Shown one piece after another: positions 45,316 through 56,091 of a stretch of DNA of 64,000 nucleotides (positions are counted from its first letter, which is position 1; every line of letters begins with the position of its first letter). The notes beneath the pieces are model-generated. The model was not told the DNA's origin. It did not search any database and saw only the letters and a list, made by a program, of their open reading frames with translations. A program made the translations under genes and the position numbers. Source of the DNA: Nelumbo lutea (taxonomy: Eukaryota; Streptophyta; Magnoliopsida; Proteales; Nelumbonaceae); NCBI GenBank assembly GCA_022828595.1, contig JAKGHH010000003.1, positions 105,237,583 to 105,301,582 on the forward strand. The letters are read 5' to 3'.

Positions 45316-45368
45316 CACACATTGAGAACATCTCCCTTGTCATTCATGGGAAGATATTCTCATGTATG
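45316..45368. repeat. Short foldback repeat, copy 4
   Basis: Arms CACACATTGAGAACATCTCC and GAAGATATTCTCATGTATG pair imperfectly. Its loop 'cttgtcattcatggg' resembles that of copy 3, so the two are likely duplicates. Confidence 0.6.
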
Positions 45369-45590
45369 GCAGCAATACCTGGTTGGGACATTGTTGAAAC
45401 TGTGTGTTGGTAGTTAATCCAAACTCTTAAATCACCTATTGCGTCTTATCTTATATTTAATTCCATGGGAAATAAGAGGGAAACAAAAGGTTGATGGAAA
45501 GTTCTTGTATTAATGTATTTGCTATCAAACCAAACATAGCCAAGTGAATTAGATTGCAGGTTCAAACTATATATACGATACACTCCATAT

Positions 45591-45802
45591 GTGGTTCAAA
45601 GTATTGGGTATATCATATCTTATCTTTGGGGTACTGATATGCCTTTTTTTAAGGTATCTTTAAAGATACTCTTTTTTATAATCAAATAACATAAAACTAA
45701 ATAAACCTCCTTGAAAAAAACTAAAAAAATAAAATGCGCAAGGTTCTAAGTGCCAATACACCCATTCAGGCATATTTAGGTGTATCAATATTTTGAACCA
45801 TG
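45591..45802. mobile_element. CAAGGTTC-family MITE, copy 3 (diverged)
   Basis: The left end GTGGTTCAAAGTATTGG and right end TCAATATTTTGAACCA match the ends of the copies at 14.8 and 17.8 kb. The interior has 'gatatgcc' and 'aggcatatttaggtgtatc' in opposite orientation, as in the other copies. The outermost bases and the target duplication are not clear. Confidence 0.55.
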
Positions 45803-46254
45803 ATTTCTCATTTGCATAAATATGCAAGGTAGAGGGAATGAGAGAGAGAGAGAGAGAGATGAAATTAAGGGGGGGTTCACCACCTACGTGAATGTTTTTA
45901 TTTTTATTTGTTTTTAAAATAATATATTTTTAAATAATCAAAACGATGGTTATAAATACAAAAAGCAAATTTTGTAGTATAGAAATTATATAATGTAGGT
46001 GGTAGAACATGATATTAAATAATCAAATGAAAACTGTAAACCAAAAACTCGAAAAACATGTTTTTGGTTTCAGTTTTGAAAACAAAAAATACACATATAA
46101 CCAAGAATAGTTTTTCTGTGTTTCTGTTTTAAGAACCAATTTGTGTGAAGCCTAAAGTGTAGAAGATCCGGATTGAGACAGAAATTGTTCTAACAACAAA
46201 CTACTCCCATAGATCCATGAACTCTGCTGCCAATAAATTTAGCTCAGAGTGCAA

Positions 46255-46279
46255 TTTTTTTTTTTTTTTTTGGGGGGGG
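46255..46279. repeat. Poly(T)-poly(G) homopolymer junction
   Basis: A run of 17 T is followed by 8 G. It may be an assembly- or slippage-prone site. No poly(A)-tailed element was recognised next to it. Confidence 0.8.
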
Positions 46280-46763
46280 TCGTCCTTTGGCTCCCCAAAA
46301 CTTTTTGTTAAAAGTATCATTTATATAACTAGTAAGTGGGTTAAAAACGTAATAAAGTGGGTCATTGCCCACTTTACTGAAATGTTAAGGATCACTATAT
46401 AATGCTCCTTCAACTCTTAGAATAAAAAAAGAAAAGGTTTTATTTTTCTTTGAAATAATCTATAATAGATCCAAACCTCCTGCCCCATTTGTCTTGAAAC
46501 TCTACCTCTTCCATTCCCTGTTTCATTTTCTTGTTTAATCCCCCCCCCAAAAAAAAAAGAAAAAAAAAAAGAAAGAAAATTTCTGGCTCCACCACTGGCA
46601 GTATTAGAAATGTTTGTTTGGTTAAACTTAAACAGAATACATGTGTTTATGGGTATTACAACCTTTAGCCAAACAAGGGGTTGGGAGAAATCAAATTTTT
46701 TTGCACAGTTGTAACTTGTGGTTAATACTTGAAGGGGGAGAGATAAGAGTGTTTACCTATCAC

Positions 46764-47110
46764 TAGGGGTGTCGGACCGGTTTTGGGTTGGACCCATCCA
46801 AATCAATATCAATTTGGATGGGTTGGACAGACAAATAAGATATATTGAAATTGGATAAGTCTAAACTTAATGGTCTAAAGCATTTATTGGAATTGATTGG
46901 TTGAATCAATATCCTGTTCATTAATAGAAGAAAAGAACATAAGTGTCAATGGACCAGGTTTGAATTAGAACAAATCTAAATTAAAACCAATTTGAAGAGA
47001 TTGAATGATCTAAACATTGAATTGGACTGGTTCAATTGGACCTGATCCATTTGTAATGGACTCATATCGGACCGGATTGAATTGGACCAAGTCCGGTCCA
47101 ACTGACACAG
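46764..47110. mobile_element. Probable hAT-type MITE 6 (GGACCGG/TTGGAT-rich)
   Basis: The left end TAGGGGTGTCGGACCGG pairs with CCGGTCCAACTGACAC near the right end. Flanks CCTATCAC (46756-46763) and ACTCTCAC (47111-47118) agree at 6 of 8. Both halves repeat 'ttggat', 'attggacc' and 'ggaccgg'. Non-coding; the right end is less certain. Confidence 0.6.
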
Positions 47111-47849
47111 ACTCTCACTTTCTACTTGTACTCTTACCTTATTAAATTTAATGATAATTTTCAGTTATTGATAAAAAAAAAAAAACTCTAACATTTATTG
47201 TTTTAAGTTTGTTTTGATATAAAATAGCATTAAAAAAATAATCTGAATTCTGAAAGCATTATCAAATGTTTCCTTTTATTGTTCCTTCTTATTTGAACAC
47301 GTTGAATGGCCAAGGCAAATGACTTTGGTGAATTCTCACTCAGCTCATCAACAATTCCCTGCTTTCCCCAGTGCTCCGCTCGCCTAAAGGAGAAGAATCA
47401 ACACATGCATGCGCACACACCAAAGCATACTAAGAAAACCCTTCAAATCCAATAATCTATTTCAAAATCAGAACCAAACAAAGCTTTACAACAATCACTA
47501 CCAAAGTTCAAGACCTTGGTTATCAAAAACAAAGTGCAAGTGTGCAACAAATAGATTCTTCTCCAGGTCACTTTGATGATCAGAAGATTAGCCATTCCCA
47601 CATGTAGTTTTTTCTGAAACTGAATACCAAATTACATGTAGTTTTCCATGAATCAGAACACAAAATTCTCTTAGCCACCTGTCGTTCACTTATGCCGTAG
47701 CCTAAGCTACGACCATCCGTTCAACTTTGGCCACATGGTCCATGTTTCCATTGAAACTGAGGAACCAATGACCTGATTCTTGTTCTTAAAGCTCTACAAG
47801 TAAGTTACCGCTACAGAAATTGAGTTCACTTTGACATTTGAAGTTTCAA
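47111..47849. other. 3' flank of the NLA-like gene
   Basis: Non-coding sequence downstream of the stop codon at 47850. It probably contains the 3' UTR and polyadenylation region, but no site could be fixed. Confidence 0.4.
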
Positions 47850-50800
47850 TTAGACACCCATGAAAGCTCTATATTGAGATTCCCAGTGCTCCTTTGCCTG
47901 TCGAATCCTCTCTTTTCTTTCTGTCTTTAAACGTTGCTCCCAATAATCATGGCAGCTGTTTGAAGATGCACAGAGGGAAAACTGTCAGATGAATGAAAGC
48001 AACGCTCAAGAGTCAAGACACTTGAACGCAACATATGGTCTCCATAAGTTGGTGTGGAGCTTTCTTGGAAGGAGGTATGGTTCCAACTTCCAAGATGCAA
48101 TTTCAGCCTTGTTGACAGTATTTGACATAATGGAGATCCACAGTCTGTAATAATATCACGCTATGAAATTGAACAATCAATCAAAATATACCTTCGACTT
48201 AATAGAATGCTAAGCTCCTCCAAATGTACAGCATCTTCGTAAACTCCTGCCTGAAACAATTTGGAAATGACAATCAACATTGTAATATTGTAGTTATTAT
48301 CCAACAAAAGGAAAAGTATTCCGTTTGCTTATATTCTAGGCAATGGTACTGCACTAACAAGGGCCACGTACTTATCTATTCTAAGCCTGGATTCGCATCA
48401 TGTATAAGGCATAAAGATAGGAAATTAGGCCTTGAACATTCTGAAATGAGAATTCCTCACTTCTGTGCTTGAGCATTTATAACATTAATTGCAAAATCAA
48501 CAATACAAGGTGGCACACATGGCTGATATGGACCATCGAACTGAATATATGGCCAATCCACAGGGTCCCCTATCTGATGGACAGTCTGGATTGGCCACAA
48601 GATCCACCCACCTGAAAGAAATATGTCAATTCATGTAGGGAAGCTCACTACTACTCTTGCGGTTCCTTCAACATGTTCACATGTTCATTTTCTACGACTG
48701 CAGTTCCCTCAACATATATTGTTTAGACTTTGTAATATATATTCTTTATTAACTTAAATTATTTGAGAATATCTCCTTACATTTATATGCTTTGGGTGTT
48801 ATTAAATCTCACACCAACATACATGCCAGTGTAGAAGTTGAATAGAGAACAGGTTTGTTTGCCTGTGTCGGGGGGGGGGGGAGATATATTAGACAAAAAA
48901 TATTTAAAAAGTTCACTGTATTTTACCTGTCGACATAGTGGACATTTAGCTTTAACATCTGCTTCCTTTAGTCCTTCTACAGTGGTCACTGATGCAGCAG
49001 AGCAAGCACACATGTAACAGAAGATATGACCACAAGTGAGAGACACTGGATCAAAAACTGTCTCCTGTTACAAACAAGTCAAATGGATTTGTCAGATAAT
49101 GCCCCCAATGAAATGCCAGTGGCAGAGTCGAGATGCTGGAGAGAAGCATTCTAGGAATTGTTCTACTGCATAGAAAAACAAGTATACCTTAATACATCCC
49201 ATAATAATAATCATGCTTGCTCATGTGAATGTGTCAAAGATGCAGTATTGACGACAGGAAAGTGAATACCCAGGGTACAGTAAGGATATTGAGATTTCCT
49301 AAGTTGCCCATTAAGAATTCCAGCAACAAAGATGTGAAACCATGTTATTATGACTGAAGATTGAAGGATGAAATACATGATGCACTACTTCAGACCCATG
49401 TGGACTACATGTACACAAGATGTTAGCTTTAATCTTGCAAAACCAAACTGGAGACTTACCAAGCATATAGAACAACTCAGATCAATATCCAGCTTCACAG
49501 AATCAAATAGTGCACAAGAGAGTGATGGTTTGCCATCATTGAATGTGAGAGAACAGTCCTCAAACAACCCTACCACTGCTTGGGACTTGGGCTTGGTTTC
49601 CCTTAAGTTAATGTGGAAAGCCATTAACTCACAAAGCCAAGGAGATTGAAGGATCTCAATATGCATACTTTGAGCTTGCGACTTGAAGGTCTGCCCTTGC
49701 TTAGAGTAATGAATCTATATTCAGAATGAAAATTAAATAAACACCCATTCGCTAAACCATATTATAATTATATTGCTAAATTATCAAAAAGGAAAAGCAA
49801 TACATCTACACATCTTTTGTTGCCAGCAGCAATGAACTGATTTCACTAGGTCCTCCAATGGATTTGAAGGGCAAAACATAACAATTATAATTATTGAGTC
49901 ATTTCTGCTTCTTAAGATAATATAGAACTGAGGTATTCAGAAATTCAAGAAATGAACTAATCTCAGTTTTTCCTATACAAGCAGGGACGGCTTCAATTTA
50001 GATGATGAAAATTGTGGTTTTAATTACTCTGGAGAATAAAATGAAATGGTTTTTGTATGATATCCAAACATGCTGCTTGTATTGAAATACATACCTTGTC
50101 GTATTTCTTTAGGATTTTTCTAATGGCAATAGCATTGATCATGGCATAGGTAACCAGGTCCTTCCCTTCTTGAATCAAAGCAACATGGTTACCTTGTCTT
50201 TTGCCTTTAAACCACATAATGTACTTTCGGAAACCTGAGACTAGGTGTAGATCAAGCAATTTCTGTGCACGCTTGTTAAAACAGCCCAAGATTTCAGACA
50301 TTTCCTCGAGAAGGGAGGGAAAGAAGCTCCCATCGCAAACTATAAAAGAATCGCAAACAGAAAATGATCAAAACTAGAAATAATCAGAACAATGACGATA
50401 AATCAATAGAATCAGATATTGATGAAAAAAAAAATCAATAAAATCAAAACGGAAACACGTTTGAAGAATAGATATTCCAGCATTTAACTCCCAAGTACCC
50501 TGAATTCAGGTCTGACACTTGTGAATTTCCCTTCCTTAATTCATACACATTCTGAATTGAAGGTAAAGCAATGTGTAAATTCATCCAAACCTTTTAACTG
50601 TCAAACTTAAGGTGTACTAAAAAGAAACAAACTAATTAATAGGAGAAAAACAACAAGAGAGCCAAGAGGGAACAGGACAAAGATGCAAGGTCAATTATCG
50701 CTGCAATTTTCTTCAGGCTCAGTTTGGAAGGCGTACAAATACAAATATGTAGAGCACAAAACCTAGTATTTTGTATTATTTTTTGTACTGTACATATTTG

Positions 50801-51426
50801 TATTTGTACTCTTTCCAAACTGAGCTTCAGTGACAATCAAAGAACGCATGCTTGTGCTTCCATCATATACTAATTGGGGGGGGGGGGGGGGGGGTGGAAG
50901 CTGCTCACGCACGGGGAGGTTCTTTCTTGAGTTCCACTCCTCAGGAGCTGGAGTTCTGAATGTTTTTACATTCCTTGAGAAAGAAATAAGAAAAGAAGAA
51001 GAAAACCAATATCTATCAACCGTTTCCAACATCCAGTAAGCACAAATGCCATCCCATAATCAAACATTGTATCAGTACAATCCCCTATAGCAACTCTGAA
51101 ATGATTAAGCAAACTAGATGCAGAGAAAACAATGAGCAAGGATTAAAATGAAAGAGGGCATTGAGAGAAAGAGAGAATCCTAATAAAGAAATCCAGCAAA
51201 CGAAACAAGCAGAGCCAAAACAATAAACAGGCAAATGAACTAAGAAAAGGATACCTGGGCATTTTTGGGGACATGAGGAAACATCAAGGACCTCATCGCT
51301 ACCTTGGCGTAATTGAAAATCCTTCCTGCACTTCTTCAGAATCTTCTTAAGCTTCTTGAATTCAACCACAGGCAATTTTTCATCCTGTGCTCGCATGTAC
51401 TCCTGGTACTTCTTACAGAACTTCAT
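47850..51426 (-). CDS. NLA: SPX-RING E3 ubiquitin ligase, NLA/BAH1 type (complete)
   Basis: NLA/BAH1 marks plasma-membrane phosphate transporters (PHT1) and the nitrate transporter NRT1.7 for degradation and links nitrate, phosphate and salicylic-acid responses (Arabidopsis knowledge). Six exons with GT-AG borders join in frame: 51426-51255, 50339-50095, 49714-49460, 49064-48927, 48250-48192 and 47955-47850, totalling 975 nt (324 codons plus TAA); Arabidopsis NLA is about 335. The SPX domain spans about residues 1-139: it begins [11 protein letters not shown], has [15 protein letters not shown], and ends [10 protein letters not shown], the lysine-rich inositol-pyrophosphate-binding helix. The middle ([13 protein letters not shown]) is family-specific. 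A C3HC4 RING covers about residues 220-268: [20 protein letters not shown]. The tail ends [13 protein letters not shown]. No break or missing RING ligand was seen. Confidence 0.96.
48870..48881. repeat. Poly(G) run in NLA-like gene intron 4
   Basis: Twelve consecutive G on the plus strand (C on the transcribed sense strand) lie 46 bp past the 5' splice site of intron 4. Confidence 0.9.
50716..50826. mobile_element. CTCAGTTTGG-family MITE, copy 4, in NLA intron 1
   Basis: The left end GGCTCAGTTTGGAAGGCGTA and right end ACTCTTTCCAAACTGAGCT are inverted partners of about 35 bp that also include 'caaatacaaatatgta'. TCA lies directly outside both ends (50713-50715, 50827-50829). A 3-bp duplication suggests a Tourist-like (PIF/Harbinger) element. 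It can form a near-complete hairpin in the NLA pre-mRNA. Confidence 0.82.
50876..50894. repeat. Poly(G) run of 19 in NLA-like gene intron 1
   Basis: Nineteen consecutive G on the plus strand lie 50 bp from the MITE at 50716-50826. The run is able to form a G-quadruplex on the non-coding strand and is prone to length change. Confidence 0.92.
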
Positions 51427-51760
51427 TTCCTCTTCCTCTTCTCCTTCTCCTCCTCCCGGAACCCAATATGTACCCTCATCAAATGACGATAGTAGAAGGA
51501 TCTCTGACGATGGGCTCTCAATTTATTACGTCTAGAGAACCCAATCAAGTTGGATTGTGAGCAAAGATAGATGAAGAGAAGGAAAAGCTCCGAAGCTGAT
51601 AAAAAAAAGAATGACGTAGAAAATAACAAACTCTCTAACAAATTTGCCACCTCACCCTATAAAATAAAAGAATAAGACGTGGTTTTGATGGGATGAAATG
51701 GGTACTGAGGATTCGCACTGAAGAAAATTGGGGTCGATGTGAATGGAACAATTTATCGGA
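51427..51760 (-). promoter_or_regulatory. 5' leader and near promoter of the NLA-like gene
   Basis: The leader upstream of the ATG at 51426 is rich in GA/CT (sense: 'ggaggaggagaaggagaagagg'-style purines). In the minus-strand sense a TATAG motif occurs near 51656-51662. No transcription start could be fixed. The miR827 site known in the Arabidopsis NLA leader was looked for and not found. Confidence 0.4.
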
Positions 51761-53168
51761 ATTTTATCGCGTAGACGCAGGTCAGTCAGTCAGTCAGTCG
51801 AATGACGATGAATCTGTTTGATCACAGTACCAAAATTTCAATACAAACTACCTGTTGACACTCTGATCTCGTCAGCGCCTGATCTGTCCATTCTTTTAAA
51901 CTAAGGAGGTGAACAAATCTATCAACCAAATTTCCTACTCACTTTCTCTGCCCACACCCTACCGACGGCACACTGCAATACAAGATGGGATGTGTGATGC
52001 AATTAAACGCTGCTAGATAATTGTGGGCAGGAAATCCGGATTGCATAATGGCCAGTATTGATCCAGACTCCAGCATATCCGAATTCCACAACATCCAACT
52101 AATCGTCCAAACAAGGGAAATCCGAGATTTTGGTGAAGTTCATGCGGTTCCAGGAGAAAGAACGATTTCCATGATTCCATCTATCACGCGAACAACGCGG
52201 GAGCATTGCTGATTCCACGTGTCTCGGAGCATGTAGCAGTGCAGCACAACTCAAATACCCAACCCAACTAACCCCACTTTTCTTTTTTGTCCGATATAGT
52301 GGTTTCGTACCATGAAGGATATGAGGGGTTAAAGTCGTAATTTCATTTTTCACGGGTTCTGCTCCCTTCGTCGCTTGCTTGTCGTTCACGGAAGCCCCCG
52401 AACGGAAATAGAAATCTGGAGATGGGTAGTTGAGAGTGGTGGGTTCACACCTCCACCGATTGCCGTCCCAGCTACGTCTCGCGGCCAACACAATACGCCA
52501 TTTATGATTTATCCCATGGAACGCAACGCATGATCTGCCTGAATTCCGATCTGGATCCCAACCACCAGGAGGCAGGAGTTCGTTTGTTCATCCAGTCTGA
52601 AACGGATCGAGAGTCATGCAACCTTTGGATCGGAATAAATGCATCGTTAGTAGTATAAAGAAAAGGAAAGTTTTATTTTTTGGTAGGTCGAACGTGAAAA
52701 TGAAAAGCAGAAGTCATTAATCGGCCAGTGGAGATTTCACTTGATGCACATGAACCGGGTGATTCCGATATTTCACTTTTTTGGGGTGGCAGGCATAAGC
52801 CATAAGAGACCGTCACCCGTGATTTCAGCCAAGCAACTACTACCCTCCGCTTGGATGTTGGAATAATGGAATTCATCATTACATTGCACACCATTTAGGC
52901 TCTGTTTAGTTTGAATTACCTCTCCCTTCTTTTTTATGTAAATGAAGAAATTTAATTTCTTTTATAATTTCCTCTATTCAAATAAAATAATAGGCTTCTT
53001 AAATGACCAATCAGGTGGTTTCATTGGTTGGTATCATAGATTATATGAATCATTTCCGCAACGCAAAGGAATGTTTAAGATGTGGTCATAGTGTGAATTA
53101 AATTAGACTATATTGCAATTTTTCTTTCACACTTAAATTTCATGAATTGAATTTAGGCCATGGTGGAT
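51761..53168. other. Intergenic sequence upstream of the NLA-like gene
   Basis: GTCA repeats about five times near 51780-51800. A 130-codon minus-strand frame (52099-52491) has no recognisable domain or good splice context. Composition is less AT-rich than the surroundings, which could reflect an unrecognised exon or promoter, but nothing can be named. Confidence 0.35.
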
Positions 53169-53645
53169 AAGAATGTCGATGGGTCTGGTTTGGTACCGGT
53201 TTGTCTCAACCCTAATTCAAACCTAATCTGATCGCCTTAAAATATATAATTTTTGAACCTGACCTAATTTTATAGGGTCCAATTCGGTATTGACTCGATT
53301 TGACCTGTAATATTTTAATTGTATTTTTTAACACATTTTGAAGACCTAAAATTCATTAATTTAAGTTAGAAAATTGTTTTATAAAATTTAAAATATTATT
53401 TTTTTTAAAGAAATAAAAAATCCAAACCAATATGAAAATAAATCTTAAACTTTAAAGCAATAGAGTTAGAAGCCAAAAAGTTATAAAAATACTTTATATA
53501 CATACAAGATATCATGACCCGACCGAATGGGTCAGCCAAAAAAGCAAACCCGAATTAAATAATCATAACACTAACCCGTTCTTAAAACCAAATATATTTA
53601 CCCTAATTCGGGTCGTGTCATAGCCCGACCCATTGACATCCATTA
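53169..53645. mobile_element. Probable hAT-type MITE 7 (CCCGACC-rich)
   Basis: The left end AAGAATGTCGATGGGTC and right end GACCCATTGACATCCATTA are inverted partners. Flanks TGGTGGAT (53161-53168) and TGGGGGAT (53646-53653) match at 7 of 8. Subterminal motifs are 'gacccg', 'aacccga' and 'ggtcgg'; the core is AT-rich. Non-coding. Confidence 0.68.
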
Positions 53646-56091
53646 TGGGGGATGTAATTTTTTTTTTTTTTGCAATAAATTATTGAAATATTTTATTTAA
53701 AAGTTTTATCTGACACGATGTCCATGCCATCCGACACCATGGTACAAAAGTAACAGAACGCATTTAGAAGATGTGGTGTATTTTCATTCATACCACCATT
53801 GATTGAAAAGTCTAATCTAAGTACGTTGAACGGTTGAAGAACTTCGTCAACGGAACTCCATTATTTCTCTTCTCATGTTTATCTTCTCATATTATTTAGA
53901 ATTTGGAAGAAAGAAGGCAACAACTCAGAAGAAGCGTAGGCCATTGAAGGTGGAGGGGCCACTAGACATTGCTGCAGTTGTGACAGCATCATCCGTGATT
54001 CCTTATTCCTGGAGAAGTCGGATTAAGACCGTGCTGACATGGCCCTTACAGCCTTTGCAACCATGTATTAAGAATATCATTATACTTGTATGTTTTTATT
54101 TATAAGATATTCCGAATGTACAGTTGCAAGTAGTGGCTGTGAGAACAGTGTATGAGAATGGTTTTGTGATGATTGAATCCCATCTCTTTTTTAAAAGTTG
54201 ATAAAAAAATTTTCAACTGAAATGATACCATGGCCCTCATTGTCAACAGTGGTTTTTAATAGTTACTTTTGGAGTTTTTATAGTTCAATCCACTTTTAGG
54301 GTGGAACTAAGATTTTTAAGGGTGAACTGAATTCTGTTCGTGAATTAATGCCAATGCGGTATTTAATTAATAACTCTCTAAGTTAGGTGGAAATAATGGG
54401 ACTGAATTTTGCACATCGGCTGGGATTATTCAGATAGCGTACCAATTAAGTCACGACTCAGTTTTTAATAATTAATTAATCCTACTGGTTTTGGGAAATT
54501 ATTTTAAGAAATACATTGATACATGAATGAGGTCATTGGAACAGAGAACCCAAGAACTTGGAAAAAGAATTTCCTGGTTCAAAAACTTAAACAAGCCCGT
54601 AGATTCTCATATGTTTAGTTATTGAACTCTTTTGTAAACGTCGTCTTCAATATTCCATCACTAAACAGCACATCAAGTCTTATTCCAGCTATTTGGGTTG
54701 GCTACATCAATCCTAGCCTGTCATCAGCTCTATCTGGGGCCCTTGATCAGGCAACAAAATCTGAATAATAAAGGAAAATAATAAAAGAAAAATGAATGCT
54801 TAAATATATGACTATGTCATGTATCTATATGTACATCACAACTATGCCAATTTTTTTATCATATTCTAGGCTGGGGCAGGAGGCTGCTATTTGCAGTTTT
54901 GTTTATAGATGAATTATTTAATGCATGGTAGTTGAAGAAATAAAGCTAAATGGATTCACATGGTTGCCCATGAACTTTCAGCTTTTGATACCATTGGTTA
55001 GTACCACCTGGTTATTTTAATCATCTGTAAATTTTAATAAATACCACCTGGTTATCATGTTTTTGATACCATTGGTTAGTCATAAGTTTTTCCGATATTA
55101 TATCTTTTCGGATAATCATTTCAAAGTTTTAATTTTACCGGCGAAGAAAGAAGAAAAGAAGAGGAAAATAAAGGCAATTTCTAAGCCTTCTCTTAAAAAA
55201 ATTGTTCATAGGATTGTTTAGAATTGTTAGTAATATATAACTAATGAAATAAGACATGTAAATACTAATCCATTGTATCCCTAATCGATAGATGGAACTA
55301 GTTCTTCCATGTTAAATATTTGTTTGGCTCATATATTCAAGGTTTTTAAAATCGATTTGAACAACGAACTGGTTAGAGGTCAAGTACCCAAGTCTAATGG
55401 TTAAAAAAAAAAAAAAACCAAATCATTGAATGATTCAAACAATTCCATTGCCTGAATCAACGATTTACTAACTAAATCAACAGTTTTGAACGAAATAACA
55501 ATTCTGGGATAAAACAGCACTGATCATCTAGCAATTCCCGATTTTTCCAGTTCGGTCCGATTTTGAAAATCATGCATATATAATTGAGTGTATGGATGTC
55601 ATCAAGAGTTAATCAAGCAACCATTTGCTTAGGTTTTCCGTTACGTTCCTTAATTATTATTTTAATAGTTTACTTGTCTTAATCAAATTCCAGACCTTGA
55701 TAGTGTAGAACTAGAACTATAACACATAAATATAATATACTATTTTGTGCTTCCTGGATCACTTTTTGGCTTTAGTTTGGTAGGTGTGTTGTCATCTTTC
55801 TAATTTGACAATTCAATTTATTGCATGTCATCATGGCATAAATGAGCTCAATTGTTTAATACGTACATAAATTGGAAAGAGAGGGGAGGGGATGTGACAA
55901 AAACAAGGCTTCTCATGCTCTCCTTGTGTTTCAATTTTAGAAAAAAGAAAAAAAAAATTGTTGCAGCAAAAAGTTGCTCTTTTAACCAGTTTTTCACCCA
56001 TCACCAAAACCGAAAAATTAGAGATGGCAATTTTCTCTAATCCCATCGGATACCCCGGCTTTCCTAACCCGATGGGATTGAAGATAGGAAT
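53646..56091. other. AT-rich intergenic sequence left of the Tat element
   Basis: No gene was recognised. A duplicated phrase 'gataccattggttagt' with 'taccacctggttat' occurs at about 54986-55080. At 55339-55578 'caaggtttttaaaatcgat' and 'cgattttgaaaatcatg' may be ends of a further small element. The 76-codon frame at 53875-54105 has no recognisable domain. Confidence 0.4.

Noticed and set aside
49368..49649. Plus-strand 93-codon frame
   Set aside because: It mirrors exon 3 of the NLA-like gene on the opposite strand.
51427..51900. miR827 target site in the NLA leader
   Set aside because: Only a 7-base TAGATGA match was seen near 51569, with no further pairing.
52099..52491. 130-codon minus-strand frame as a gene
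   Set aside because: No family resemblance, no start or splice context; kept only as an unassigned region worth checking.
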